Shown: positions 52,512 to 61,550, counted from the stretch's first letter. The stretch: 64,000 bases of DNA from Rufibacter radiotolerans (GCF_001078055.1 NZ_CP010777.1:828408-892407); one strand, 5' to 3'. Numbers and translations are program-made. The notes: generated by a model not told the origin, from the sequence alone.

Positions 52512-52640
52512 GAGAAGAATAGTAGAGGTATATAATTTTGTATAAAGGATATCTTATAGGTGAATATAGGAAATAAGAATGAAATTCAAACCGGGGACTA
52601 TTCACCTGAATTTGCTTTGCACAAACCAGCAGGCAAAAAA

Positions 52641-52678
52641 CGTTTCAGGCCCGTTTTTGGGAAAACGGGCCTGAAACG
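52641..52678. repeat. Family-1 palindrome, copy 19
   Basis: CGTTTCAGGCCCGTTTTTG and GGAAAACGGGCCTGAAACG. The C for T in the left arm is matched by G in the right arm. Confidence 0.9.
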
Positions 52679-52709
52679 GAAAGGAAGGTTGGAAAAGGAG
52701 AACGCGCTT

Positions 52710-53594
52710 TTACCTCACACTTTTCTTGGGCAAGGTGTACAGCGCCTTAATGGTGAAACTGGCGAACTTGTCATTGGAGCCCAGGTAAGAATTAGTGCCC
52801 TCGCGGTTGTCCAGAAAGTCGGTGGAGGGCATGGAGAGGGTAAGGTCGGTGGCAATGCTTATCTGGTCAGAGAGCCTGAACCTGACGCCGCCGCCAATGG
52901 GAATGACCAGCGCCATGGCCGGATAACTCTTGCCTTCGGTACCCTCCGGGGCTGTTTCATTAGAATCAACATCATACCCTAAGAGGCCAACCCCCAGTTT
53001 CACATAAGGCACAATGACCACGGCCCCCTGGAAAGACCGGTTATAGAAGTTGTTGAGGGTGTTTCGGCTGGCTAAGTGCATGGCCAAGGCACCGGTACCA
53101 GACACAACGGAGGATTTAAAAGACAGGTCTTTCTGCTCCAGGGTAAACGTCTGTTCGCCCTTTATCTGATAGAAATCTACGTTCACAAAGGCGGCCAGAT
53201 AAGGAGTCACTTGCCGGATGGCGCCCAACCCGGCGGTAACCCCGAAGCCGTTGGACTTTAAAAGGTTTTTGGTGCTCCTATTGTCGGCGGCGTAATCACT
53301 GTTCATCACGGAAACTCCACCTCCGGCCGTTAAGGTAAGTTTATTGGAGACCTTGAAAAGCCGAAGCACGCTGTTGCTGGTGGTCTGGCGGGTGCGCTGC
53401 CCCATGGAGCTTAAAGGCGCCGCCAGGGAAACCAAAAATAAGAAAGCAAAAAGCAGTCGTTTATTGCTATTATCCAGGAGGCTTGTTGCTCTTAACCTGT
53501 GAATATTGGAAGGAAGCCGGAGTTGCGGAAAGCCAGCCTCGGCAGAGTCGTTTATGTTGGGAGCTTGGTGACAATAGGTAATTCTATTTTTCAT
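52710..53594 (-). CDS. Outer-membrane beta-barrel protein
   Basis: A 294-residue protein. The only strong hydrophobic stretch (RLLFAFLFLVSLAAPLSS) begins near residue 46, so the true start may be internal or the N-terminus unusual. No internal ATG sits between it and the first ATG at 53592-53594. The mature part has alternating beta strands (LTAGGGVSVMNSDYAADNRS, GVGLLGYDVDSNETAPEGTE) like the opacity/OmpW-type barrels. The last residues (IKALYTLPKKSVR) form a terminal strand. Function unknown. Confidence 0.68.
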   Translation of the reverse strand: MKNRITYCHQAPNINDSAEAGFPQLRLPSNIHRLRATSLLDNSNKRLLFAFLFLVSLAAPLSSMGQRTRQTTSNSVLRLFKVSNKLTLTAGGGVSVMNSDYAADNRSTKNLLKSNGFGVTAGLGAIRQVTPYLAAFVNVDFYQIKGEQTFTLEQKDLSFKSSVVSGTGALAMHLASRNTLNNFYNRSFQGAVVIVPYVKLGVGLLGYDVDSNETAPEGTEGKSYPAMALVIPIGGGVRFRLSDQISIATDLTLSMPSTDFLDNREGTNSYLGSNDKFASFTIKALYTLPKKSVR

Positions 53595-53971
53595 TTTTAA
53601 TTTGCTGGTATAGAACGTAAAAGCGCCAATTTCTTCACCATGGCCTTCTGGGGTTTACGGTATTTAAAAATTCGCCCCAATTACGTTATAGAAACCCAAA
53701 GTACGTGCAATATCATGTAACGAGTTAGATAATAAGAGTTTGTTTCTGGGCTTTTTGAATACGTACTAGATTTTTACGGGGCCTGCGGAAAATGTACAGG
53801 ATTCTGCCTATTATTTTGAGGCTTTTTTTGCGCTGTCCTTTTTAGGGACCTATCCGGACACGGCTTTGTAATGGGCGCCAGCTAGACACGCCACCGCCCT
53901 GCACCGGCTCCTTCCGTTTTAGATAAGAGGCTGATGCAGGGCGGTGAGCAGGTTTTAAGGAGCAGCGGTGG
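53595..53971. other. Intergenic, 377 bp
   Basis: No clear gene, repeat or terminator. The promoter of the barrel gene is presumably close to 53600. Confidence 0.4.
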
Positions 53972-54364
53972 CTAAGATGCCTGGTGGTTGCTGTTCCAGA
54001 TGTCTTTCTGCATTTTCCAGTGGCCATTTTCCTGTTTCCAGACGGCCATGTATTTTCCCTTGTCCAGGGGTTGGCCCCCATCGCCTTTGAGCACATAGGT
54101 GCCCAGTTCAATGGCCGTGAAGTCCAGCTGTTCCACCTCTACGGTATCAAGGGTGATTTCTTTTACGCCCATGTCCAGGGCACTTTGCCAGTACTGGCAA
54201 ATGGCTTCGCGGCCTTTAAGGGCCTCATGGCCCGCCGGCATCAGCAAGGCGGTAATGGTATAAAGATCAGCGACGCCCGCGGCATCGCCTTGGCTAAACA
54301 GATGAACAAATTTTGAATTAAGGCTCTTGATTTCCTCTGTGAGGTCAGTGCTAATGGCTTCCAT
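53972..54364 (-). CDS. SgcJ/EcaC-type NTF2-like protein (DUF4440)
   Basis: A 130-residue soluble protein: EEIKSLNSKFVHLFSQGDAA, YTITALLMPAGHEALKGREA and VEQLDFTAIELGTYVLKG, then GKYMAVWKQENGHWKMQKDI and WNSN. This is the standard SgcJ/EcaC family, NTF2-like, with many members of unknown substrate. No signal peptide. Confidence 0.83.
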   Translation of the reverse strand: MEAISTDLTEEIKSLNSKFVHLFSQGDAAGVADLYTITALLMPAGHEALKGREAICQYWQSALDMGVKEITLDTVEVEQLDFTAIELGTYVLKGDGGQPLDKGKYMAVWKQENGHWKMQKDIWNSNHQAS

Positions 54365-54750
54365 AAGGTGGAAAGTGAGATGAAGTAAAACGTGTACATA
54401 AACGCCAATACATCAGGAGCCGGGCAGACGGTGTTTTAAAGGTGTCTGGCTTTGCTCCCCGCCGGAGTGTCCAAAATACTTCAAACAAATACGCAATACA
54501 CTACATGATCCTTCCGGGGAGGCACGGATGAAAACGCCAATGGTCTTCGCCGCTCCCCTAGAGGTAAGAAAAAGGTGATGAGGGAAAAGGCAAGCCTGCG
54601 TTTAGGTTGCCTTTAGGAAGGTAGCAATAAACCTGAGAATTAGAAACCTTACCGCCCAATATTTGCTAGTGTGTCCCCGCTGTAGCAGGGAAGATAAAAA
54701 AAGAAAGCCCCACAGGGCTTTCAGGTGGTAGGATCTTAAAGAATGGCCGG
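54365..54750. other. Intergenic, 386 bp
   Basis: The terminator at 54703-54722 serves the QorB gene. I see no other feature. Confidence 0.45.
54703..54722 (-). terminator. Terminator of the QorB gene
   Basis: GAAAGCCC and GGGCTTTC with loop CACA; the minus-strand transcript continues into a T run. Confidence 0.75.
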
Positions 54751-55605
54751 TTAGGTACCCTTGAGGCCTTCAGAAATAGTAGTAGCCAGGGGAGTGGTAG
54801 GGTGCCCGATGAGGGCAGAAAGTTGGTGGCCATCATTAAAAAGGTCTCCTTTAGAGGCAGAGACGTCCCAACCGGCAATGGCGTGGGCCAGGTCTATGGG
54901 TAACCCGAAGCTGGTTAGGGCTCGGGCATAGTCCGCCTCTGGCAGGTTTTTGTAGGGAATATCTTTTCCGGTTTGGCGAGAAATCTCGGCGGCCAGGTCT
55001 TTAAGGGTGTAGGCTTCGTCACCGGCCAGTTCATACACTTTGCCCTGCTGTCCTGGAGACGTTAAAACGGTGACGGCGGCCTCGGCAAAATCAGAGCGGG
55101 ATGCAGAGGATATTTTGCCATCTCCGGCGCTGCCAATGAAAGCCCCGCCCGCCAAAGCCCCGGGTATAGAACCGGTATAATTCTCTGTGTACCACCCGTT
55201 GCGCAGCAAGGTGTACGGAATGCCCGACTCTTTCAAGGCGGCTTCGGTGGCCAGGTGTTCCCCGGCCAGGCTAAGGGTAGATCTGTCGGCATGCAGCAGG
55301 CTGGTATACACTATCCATTTCACGCCGGCCTTCTTAGCCGCGGCAATCACGTTTTTATGCTGCGTGGCCCGCTTGCCTACTTCACTACCAGAGATCAGGA
55401 GCAAGGTGTCTATGCCCTCCAGGGCTTTATCCAGGGTTTCTGGTTGGTCATAATCGGCTTCGCGGGCTTCTACGCCCAAGTCGGCGGCTTTCTGCTTAGA
55501 CCTCACCAGCGCCACAATCTGGGCTTCTGGTTGTTTTACTTTCAGTTTGGAAATGACAAGGCGGCCCAAGTGGCCAGTGGCTCCGGTAATGGCTATTTTC
55601 TCCAT
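54751..55605 (-). CDS. qorB: NAD(P)H:quinone oxidoreductase 2-like NmrA-family protein
   Basis: A 284-residue Rossmann-fold protein of the extended SDR family. ITGATGHLGRLVI binds the dinucleotide near 5-17, and VALVRSKQKA follows the second strand, so NADPH is likely. SGSEVGKRATQHKNVIAAAK and LLRNGWYTENYTGS are typical of QorB/YtfG. These reduce quinones. Its function fits the other redox genes of the region. Confidence 0.88.
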   Translation of the reverse strand: MEKIAITGATGHLGRLVISKLKVKQPEAQIVALVRSKQKAADLGVEAREADYDQPETLDKALEGIDTLLLISGSEVGKRATQHKNVIAAAKKAGVKWIVYTSLLHADRSTLSLAGEHLATEAALKESGIPYTLLRNGWYTENYTGSIPGALAGGAFIGSAGDGKISSASRSDFAEAAVTVLTSPGQQGKVYELAGDEAYTLKDLAAEISRQTGKDIPYKNLPEADYARALTSFGLPIDLAHAIAGWDVSASKGDLFNDGHQLSALIGHPTTPLATTISEGLKGT

Positions 55606-55700
55606 GTTGTTTAGGGTTTGGCTAAGGTGTTTTATACGCAGGTGGAGAAAAACCGCAAGGAGAACCCTGGTAGTGAATAGTATACCTTGATAGTAGGTAT

Positions 55701-55740
55701 CTGTTTTGAGGCTGTTTTTCCTAAAATGGCCTTAAAACAG
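55701..55740. repeat. Family-1 palindrome, copy 20
   Basis: CTGTTTTGAGGCTGTTTTTC pairs with CTAAAATGGCCTTAAAACAG, imperfectly. Confidence 0.75.
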
Positions 55741-55848
55741 GTTGAGCCCAATGAATAATGATTATTTAGATCAGTTAATTCCACCTGCATATTTGCTATA
55801 AAGCATTTTGCCATAAATCATATTTCAATAGAGAACGGTTAATTTGAT

Positions 55849-55908
55849 ATTACTAAAGAAGCCAATTGCCATTAAGATAAGTTAATGGCAATTGGCTTCT
55901 TTAGTAAT
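55849..55908 (-). terminator. Very long terminator hairpin
   Basis: Perfect 27-bp arms (55849-55875 and 55882-55908) with a 6-nt loop, 33 nt downstream of the minus-strand lipoprotein gene. The stem is AT-rich in part. Confidence 0.82.
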
Positions 55909-55940
55909 GGTTTTGAAGGTGTCTTGGTTAATTTATTCTA

Positions 55941-56648
55941 TTACTTTTCATCCAATAAAATATTTTCTAAAACTTTACCAACCTCATCCTTATTTAAACC
56001 AATTCGCATATTAGGATGATATAAGAGTCTTATTAGGTCTTTATCCAACTGTGTGAAAGCAGTATTGGTATTTGCTTTTGAGTAAAAAATGCTTTCTGAA
56101 TAAGTTGGGGATACCTGGCCTAACCCAATAGAGCCAGTTAACATTCCGCGGGTCCAACTTTTCTGTTGAGTTGCGGTTGCTTGTTGATTATCAATGAATA
56201 TTTGGCTTTTGTAAATCTCTTGACTTGGATTCCACCATACTGAAAATGCCCTGAGGTTCACTCTCGCTACTTCTGCAGAGGCAGGGTACAGAGTAGAGAA
56301 CTGTTCTACACTGCCGAAGAATAGGGTAGTGTTTGATTGACTTTTATCAGAAACTACCTCTATAGAAAAGCCATTAGTAGCTAAGGCATTTATTTCATTT
56401 CTAACCTTTTGGAACTCACTTAAATTTTCAGCTGTGGGAGTCCCTTCAATATAAACTTTTATATCAGTTTCCCATCTCCTGGTAATTTCGCTACTGCCAC
56501 CAAAGAAAAAGCCAAGGCCAATCTCTTTGAAATATGAAATTACACTTTGATCATATTGTGTAAGTTCTGGTGTGACTTCCTCCTCTTCTGTAAGACATCC
56601 TGTAAATAGGAAAGAGAGAAATGCGAATAGAATAAACGTTTTTTTCAT
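55941..56648 (-). CDS. Lipoprotein, DUF2927-like, AT-rich
   Basis: A 235-residue lipoprotein with signal MKKTFILFAFLSFLFTGC (C18). The body has IKVYIEGTPTAENLSEFQKV, GSIGLGQVSPTYSESIF and LDKDLIRLLYHPNMRIGLNK, the last being the ending of DUF2927 proteins. The gene and its upstream region are clearly AT-rich compared with the neighbours, suggesting recent acquisition. Function unknown. Confidence 0.65.
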   Translation of the reverse strand: MKKTFILFAFLSFLFTGCLTEEEEVTPELTQYDQSVISYFKEIGLGFFFGGSSEITRRWETDIKVYIEGTPTAENLSEFQKVRNEINALATNGFSIEVVSDKSQSNTTLFFGSVEQFSTLYPASAEVARVNLRAFSVWWNPSQEIYKSQIFIDNQQATATQQKSWTRGMLTGSIGLGQVSPTYSESIFYSKANTNTAFTQLDKDLIRLLYHPNMRIGLNKDEVGKVLENILLDEK

Positions 56649-57177
56649 AATAATTTAATTATAAGTAAAAAAGACAATTGGAGTAATATTCAGAATTTAT
56701 TTAGTAAAGTGCTTTATTTAGAAGTATATCTGCCCCTAACTAATTGATTAGAATCAATTAAATAAAAAAAATAATGTGTGAGTTTTCTGTTTAATAAATT
56801 TTATCCAGACTATTTATTCTGAATTTATTTAAAAATAGATTTCTATAAATAACTCCCATTCTCATAAAATTGAATACCTATAAATTAAGTAGGAAACGCA
56901 CTTTGATCTATATGGAAGACAAAATTAAGAATTTTAAACTATGATCAAACTAATATTAATTTGTATTTTTATTGATTGCAGTAGTAAAGTGAAAATATTT
57001 TTCTTTCGTTCCCTCTCTGACATCAATCACCCTCAAAAGTGACTTCCGTCATCTTTTTCGCGCGCCTGTCTTATGACCTTTGTAACGCTGAAAGGACTAG
57101 GTAAGCGCCAGAAAGAGCAGATTCACTGCTCATGGCAATAGCCGGTCCGGTTCAGGAAGAGATAAACCGGTAGTGCT
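56649..57177. other. AT-rich intergenic with the cco promoter
   Basis: 529 bp. The first ~350 bp are very AT-rich and hold nothing I can name. The last part holds the FNR-like site and promoter box of the cco operon. Confidence 0.55.
57040..57082 (+). promoter_or_regulatory. FNR/CRP-type site and promoter of the cco operon
   Basis: TGACTTCCGTCA (57040-57051) is fully symmetric. A GACCTTTG box lies at 57075-57082, 35 nt after the first base, the same spacing as upstream of ccoI. Confidence 0.72.
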
Positions 57178-57384
57178 ATGAACATCATTTTTTTACTAAT
57201 CAGCATCAGTATTCTGGTTGCCGTCCTGTTTCTGGGGGCTTTCCTGTGGGCGGTGCGTTCGGGCCAATATGAAGATGATTACACGCCCTCCGTTCGCATT
57301 CTCTTTGACAATGAATTAACGCACAAACAACCCCTTACTTCAATTTCAACCAAACCTATGGAGGACACCGCACATGTTAGCTGA
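57178..57384 (+). CDS. ccoS: cbb3 oxidase maturation protein CcoS
   Basis: A 68-residue membrane protein. One N-terminal helix (IIFLLISISILVAVLFLGAF) is followed by WAVRSGQYEDDYTPSVRILF, the standard CcoS ending with acidic residues. CcoS is needed to insert heme and copper into the oxidase. It overlaps ccoN by 11 nt, so the two are translationally coupled. Confidence 0.93.
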   Translation: MNIIFLLISISILVAVLFLGAFLWAVRSGQYEDDYTPSVRILFDNELTHKQPLTSISTKPMEDTAHVS

Positions 57385-59560
57385 GGTTCTAAAAGCCCCC
57401 GGGGAGGCGCTTAAAAACAGCGTCCGAACGGTAGAAACATTCTATTATGACAACAAGATTGTCAGAGACTTTGCCTATGCCACCCTTTTCTGGGGGGTAA
57501 CCGGTATGCTGATTGGGGTGCTCATTGCCTTCCAGTTGGCCCGCCCCGAACTGAACATGGGTACCGAGTACACCACCTTCGGGCGGATACGGCCCCTGCA
57601 CACCAACGCCGTCATCTTCGCGTTTGTGGGCAACGGTATTTTCATGGGCGTGTACTACTCGCTGCAACGCCTCTGTAAGGCACGCATGTACTCAGATGTG
57701 CTCAGCAAGATCCATTTCTGGGCCTGGCAGTTAATCATTGTCTCGGCGGTGATCACGCTTCCGTTAGGCTACACTTCCTCTAAAGAGTATGCTGAGTTGG
57801 AATGGCCCATTGACATTGCCATCACGGTGGTGTGGGTAGTGTTCGGCTGGAACATGTTCGGGACCATTATCAAACGCCGCGAGCGCCACATGTACGTGGG
57901 TATCTGGTTCTACATTGCCACCTTCTTAACCGTGGCGGTGCTGCACATTGTAAACTCGTATGAGATACCGGTAACGTTCATGAAATCTTACTCTGGCTAC
58001 GCCGGGGTGCAAGATGCGCTGGTACAGTGGTGGTATGGCCACAACGCAGTCGCGTTCTTCTTAACCACGCCTTACCTAGGCATGATGTATTACTTCCTGC
58101 CCAAGGCCGCCAACCGGCCGGTATACTCTTATAGATTATCCATCATCCACTTCTGGTCCTTGATCTTTATCTACATCTGGGCCGGTCCTCACCACTTGCT
58201 GTACACCGCCTTGCCAGACTGGGCTCAGTCCCTGGGCGTAGTGTTCTCGGTGATGCTGATTGCGCCCAGCTGGGGCGGGATGATCAACGGTCTATTGACC
58301 CTGCGCGGTGCCTGGGATAAAGTGCGTGAAGAGTCGGTATTGAAATTCATGGTAGTAGCCATTACCGCCTATGGTATGGCCACCTTTGAAGGACCGCTGT
58401 TGTCGCTTAAAAACGTAAACGCCATTGCCCACTACACAGACTGGATAGTTGCCCACGTGCACGTTGGCGCCCTGGGCTGGAACGGCTTCCTGACCTTCGG
58501 TATCTTGTACTGGTTGCTACCCCGCATCTTCAGAACCGAACTGTACTCTAAAAAACTGGCTAACTGGCACTTCTGGTTAGGCACCATGGGTATCTTATTC
58601 TACGCCGTGCCTATGTACTGGGCTGGGTTTACCCAAGGCTTAATGTGGAAACAGTTCACCAATGAAGGCCTGTTACAGTATTCTAACTTCTTAGAGACCG
58701 TGTTGCAGATTGTGCCTATGTATTACCTGCGCGGTATTGGTGGCTTGCTGTACCTGAGTGGCGTGTTCCTGATGATCTACAACGTCATCAAAACCGTGAA
58801 GAGTGGCTCTCTGCTGGCCAATGAAGAAGCCCAGTCTGCTCCGTTAATGCCGGCCGTGGTCATCAAAGGAGAGACCCCGCACGCTGGTGGTCACTGGCAC
58901 AGATTGATTGAGCGCAGACCGGTACAAATGGCCGTGTTCGCCACCGTGGCTATATTGATTGGGGGCGCCGTGGAGATGATCCCAACGTTCCTGGTAGAAT
59001 CTAACGTGCCTACCATTGACAGTGTGAAACCTTACACCGCGCTGGAGCTGCAGGGCCGCGATGTCTACATCAAAGAAGGCTGCGTGAACTGTCACTCCCA
59101 GATGGTGCGGCCGTTCCGCTCAGAGACGGAGCGCTACGGCGAGTACTCTAAGGCCGGCGAGTTTGTCTATGACCGTCCGTTCCTGTGGGGTTCTAAGCGT
59201 ACCGGGCCAGACCTGCACCGCGTGGGTGGCAAGTACCCTAACAGCTGGCACTACCACCATATGCTGGATCCTACCTCAATGTCACCGGGCTCTATCATGC
59301 CGTCTTACCCATGGCTGTTTGAGAAAGACCTGGATACCTCAGACACTGAGGCCAAGATTGAGACGCTGGCTGGTTTAGGTACTCCTTATGAAGAAGGGTA
59401 CGCCCAGAAAGCCAATGAAGACCTCATGCGCCAGGCCCGTGAAATCTCTGCCGATCTCCGCAAAGAGAACATAGAGGTGAAACCAGAGAAAGAGATAGTA
59501 GCCCTTATTGCCTATCTGCAGCGCCTGGGGACAGATATTAAAGTGAAGGAAGCTAAATAA
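57374..59560 (+). CDS. ccoNO: Fused cbb3 cytochrome oxidase subunits I and II
   Basis: A 728-residue fusion. The first ~480 residues are CcoN, with 12 helices and the histidines of the low-spin heme and the heme-CuB site (for example HTNAVIFAFVGNG, QWWYGHNAVAFF, IVAHVHVGALGWNG). The last ~220 residues are CcoO with heme motif C570-x-x-C573-H in EGCVNCHSQM. CcoN-CcoO fusion is common in Bacteroidota. It is the main subunit of the high-affinity oxidase. It overlaps ccoS and is 65 nt before ccoQ. Confidence 0.96.
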   Translation: MLAEVLKAPGEALKNSVRTVETFYYDNKIVRDFAYATLFWGVTGMLIGVLIAFQLARPELNMGTEYTTFGRIRPLHTNAVIFAFVGNGIFMGVYYSLQRLCKARMYSDVLSKIHFWAWQLIIVSAVITLPLGYTSSKEYAELEWPIDIAITVVWVVFGWNMFGTIIKRRERHMYVGIWFYIATFLTVAVLHIVNSYEIPVTFMKSYSGYAGVQDALVQWWYGHNAVAFFLTTPYLGMMYYFLPKAANRPVYSYRLSIIHFWSLIFIYIWAGPHHLLYTALPDWAQSLGVVFSVMLIAPSWGGMINGLLTLRGAWDKVREESVLKFMVVAITAYGMATFEGPLLSLKNVNAIAHYTDWIVAHVHVGALGWNGFLTFGILYWLLPRIFRTELYSKKLANWHFWLGTMGILFYAVPMYWAGFTQGLMWKQFTNEGLLQYSNFLETVLQIVPMYYLRGIGGLLYLSGVFLMIYNVIKTVKSGSLLANEEAQSAPLMPAVVIKGETPHAGGHWHRLIERRPVQMAVFATVAILIGGAVEMIPTFLVESNVPTIDSVKPYTALELQGRDVYIKEGCVNCHSQMVRPFRSETERYGEYSKAGEFVYDRPFLWGSKRTGPDLHRVGGKYPNSWHYHHMLDPTSMSPGSIMPSYPWLFEKDLDTSDTEAKIETLAGLGTPYEEGYAQKANEDLMRQAREISADLRKENIEVKPEKEIVALIAYLQRLGTDIKVKEAK

Positions 59561-59625
59561 TAAGTCCTGCTACCGGCCCTCTGCCAAATGGGGAGGGCCG
59601 GCGGTGGGCACAAAAAGGTAAGATC

Positions 59626-59820
59626 ATGTACAAAGAAATATTACAGTCCATAGACGGCATCGCCATTTACCCCATCATCTCCTTTCTCATCTTTTTCATC
59701 TTCTTCCTGGGGTTGATCGCCTACGTGGTGCTGGTGAAAAAAGAATACATCCAGAGCATGAAAGAGATGCCCCTGCAGAATGAAAACGGATTTGCCCAAC
59801 CTCTAGACCTACGGTCATGA
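59626..59820 (+). CDS. ccoQ: cbb3 oxidase subunit CcoQ
   Basis: A 64-residue one-helix protein (PIISFLIFFIFFLGLIAYVV) with a basic cytoplasmic tail. The position between ccoNO and ccoP and the size fit CcoQ, which stabilises the complex. Its last four bases (ATGA) overlap the ccoP start. Confidence 0.85.
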   Translation: MYKEILQSIDGIAIYPIISFLIFFIFFLGLIAYVVLVKKEYIQSMKEMPLQNENGFAQPLDLRS

Positions 59821-61034
59821 AACGATTGAAACTCTACCTGGCGTCATTGGTCTTTCTGGCCGGGGCCGCCTTGCAGCCTGCCGCCGCGCAGGACGCCGTA
59901 AAAGGCAAGGCCGTTTTTGACGGTAACTGTGCCGCCTGCCACAGCATTGAAGAACAAGTGGTGGGTCCCGCCCTCAAAGACGTGCACAAACGCCGCGAGG
60001 AGCAGTGGATCATCAACTTCGTGAAGAACTCCACCAAAGTGGTCCAGTCCGGAGACAAGCAGGCCGTAGAAGTCTTTGAGAAGTTCGGCAAGATTCCCAT
60101 GACCAGCTTTGAGGGCTCTCTCTCAGACGGTGACATCAAAGATGTGATTGCCTTTGTGCAGCAGGAAAGCGAGAAACCAGCTGAGGCCGCCACCCCACCG
60201 GTTGCTACTCCTTCAGACGGAAAACCTGATGGAACTGCCACTCCTGCGGTAGAGACCAGTTTCAGCCTGAAGGATTTGCCCGGTACTACCCTGGTGCTCT
60301 TCAGCCTGATCGCGTTCCTATTAGTAGTTGTGCTGGCCGTGATGGTGGTGACCTTTATGCAGGCCCTGCCCATCTTAGGCGAGTTCTATGACCGGCCTGC
60401 CCTGCGCCACTCCAGCATGGCCCGCCTGGTGCGCCTTCTGCGCGGTGACACCTCTACCCTGGTAGGTACCCACAAAGACGTGCTCATGGAAGACCACACC
60501 TATGACGGCATCTATGAGTTTGACAATGACCTGCCACCCTGGTGGAAGTACATGTTCTACGCTACCATTGTGTTTGGCGTAGCCTACCTGCTGCATTACC
60601 ACGTGTTTAGAAGCGGTGATCTGCAATTGGCTGAATATGAGACCGAAGTGCAGACCGCGGCGCTTCTGAACCCGGCTGGTTCTGGCGAAGAAAACGCCAA
60701 CGAGGTAACCAACTTCACAGCCTTGACAGACGCCCCTAAACTGGAAGCCGGTAAAGCCGCCTTCATCCAGAACTGCGCCGCCTGCCACGGCCAGGAAGGA
60801 CAGGGAACCGTTGGTCCTAACTTGACAGATGAGTTCTGGCTCCACGGCGGTGACGTGAACCATGTCTACAAAACCATCAAATACGGGGTAACCAGCAAAG
60901 GCATGGTAGCCTGGCAGAAGAAACTGAGCAACGACCAGATCCTGGAAGTAGCCAGCTACATCCTCAGCCTACAGGGTACCAACCCCGCCAACGCCAAAGC
61001 CCCGCAAGGCGAAAAGCAGGAAGCCAAGAAATAG
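59817..61034 (+). CDS. ccoP: cbb3 oxidase subunit CcoP with an extra N-terminal cytochrome c domain
   Basis: A 405-residue protein. A signal sequence (KLYLASLVFLAGAALQPAAA) precedes a mono-heme cytochrome c domain (C38-A-A-C-H), a Pro-rich linker, a membrane helix (LVLFSLIAFLLVVVLAVMVV), the CcoP core helix (LPPWWKYMFYATIVFGVAYL) and a C-terminal cytochrome c with C320-A-A-C-H. Usual CcoP has no N-terminal domain before the first membrane helix. The extra domain may be the electron entry point from a periplasmic donor. Confidence 0.88.
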   Translation: MKRLKLYLASLVFLAGAALQPAAAQDAVKGKAVFDGNCAACHSIEEQVVGPALKDVHKRREEQWIINFVKNSTKVVQSGDKQAVEVFEKFGKIPMTSFEGSLSDGDIKDVIAFVQQESEKPAEAATPPVATPSDGKPDGTATPAVETSFSLKDLPGTTLVLFSLIAFLLVVVLAVMVVTFMQALPILGEFYDRPALRHSSMARLVRLLRGDTSTLVGTHKDVLMEDHTYDGIYEFDNDLPPWWKYMFYATIVFGVAYLLHYHVFRSGDLQLAEYETEVQTAALLNPAGSGEENANEVTNFTALTDAPKLEAGKAAFIQNCAACHGQEGQGTVGPNLTDEFWLHGGDVNHVYKTIKYGVTSKGMVAWQKKLSNDQILEVASYILSLQGTNPANAKAPQGEKQEAKK

Positions 61035-61207
61035 TGTTTTAGTTTGTTGAGAGAAGTGTTTTGGAAAAACCGGGTGAAAGCCTCTTCTGTAATAGGAGAG
61101 GCTTTTGCTTTTTAAAGGCGGTAGGTGGGTTTGGGAGAGCGATTTTATGTAAAGTTGTCTGTCTAAGTGGTTACCTAGAAAGTCTTAGCAATGGTAAACT
61201 AGGAAAC

Positions 61208-61244
61208 TGTTTTAAGCCCGTTTTCCACAAAACAGCCTCAAAAC
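61208..61244. repeat. Family-1 palindrome, copy 21
   Basis: TGTTTTAAGCCCGTTTTCC pairs with CAAAACAGCCTCAAAACG. Confidence 0.8.
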
Positions 61245-61262
61245 GCAAATATAGCTTACTAA

Positions 61263-61306
61263 GCGCAGACTCCCCCCTTGAGGGGGGCGAAGGGGGGTGT
61301 TTACAC
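61263..61306 (+). repeat. 44-bp CAGACTC...GTGTTTACAC block
   Basis: Identical over 44 nt to 42102-42145. Confidence 0.88.
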
Positions 61307-61333
61307 CAGCAGATGCACTTCTGGAGAGGCCAT

Positions 61334-61376
61334 TGGCACAGAAACTCCTAGGAGCTGCGCACGCTACGAGGTCTTT
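61334..61376 (+). repeat. Shared island block (GAGCTGCGCACGCTACGAGG)
   Basis: 39 of 43 positions are identical to the reverse complement of 11083-11125. Confidence 0.8.
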
Positions 61377-61411
61377 TGAGCAAGCGCTGCTTCAGGTAGA
61401 ATTATTTAGCT

Positions 61412-61550
61412 CTTCCGGATTTGTAATCCGGAAGCACTGAAAAGGGGATTTGCAATCCCCTCCCACGCATTGCCAAAACGGGTCCAGATGCAAGACCGGC
61501 AAGCGGATTGCAAATCCGCTTTTCCTTCATTCGGGATTGCAAATCCCGAA
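61412..61550. repeat. Array of four ATTTGCAAAT-core palindromes (order 4-3-2-1)
   Basis: Palindromes at 61412-61434, 61444-61460, 61502-61520 and 61530-61550 match the four types in island A in reverse order and reverse complement. Confidence 0.85.

Larger units (their letters stand above)
55606..55940. other. Intergenic, 335 bp
   Basis: It contains a family-1 palindrome (55701-55740) and the very long terminator at 55849-55908. Confidence 0.5.

Noticed and set aside
61061..61351. 96-codon ORF after ccoP
   Set aside because: It runs through a family-1 palindrome and the 44-bp repeat, so it is random.
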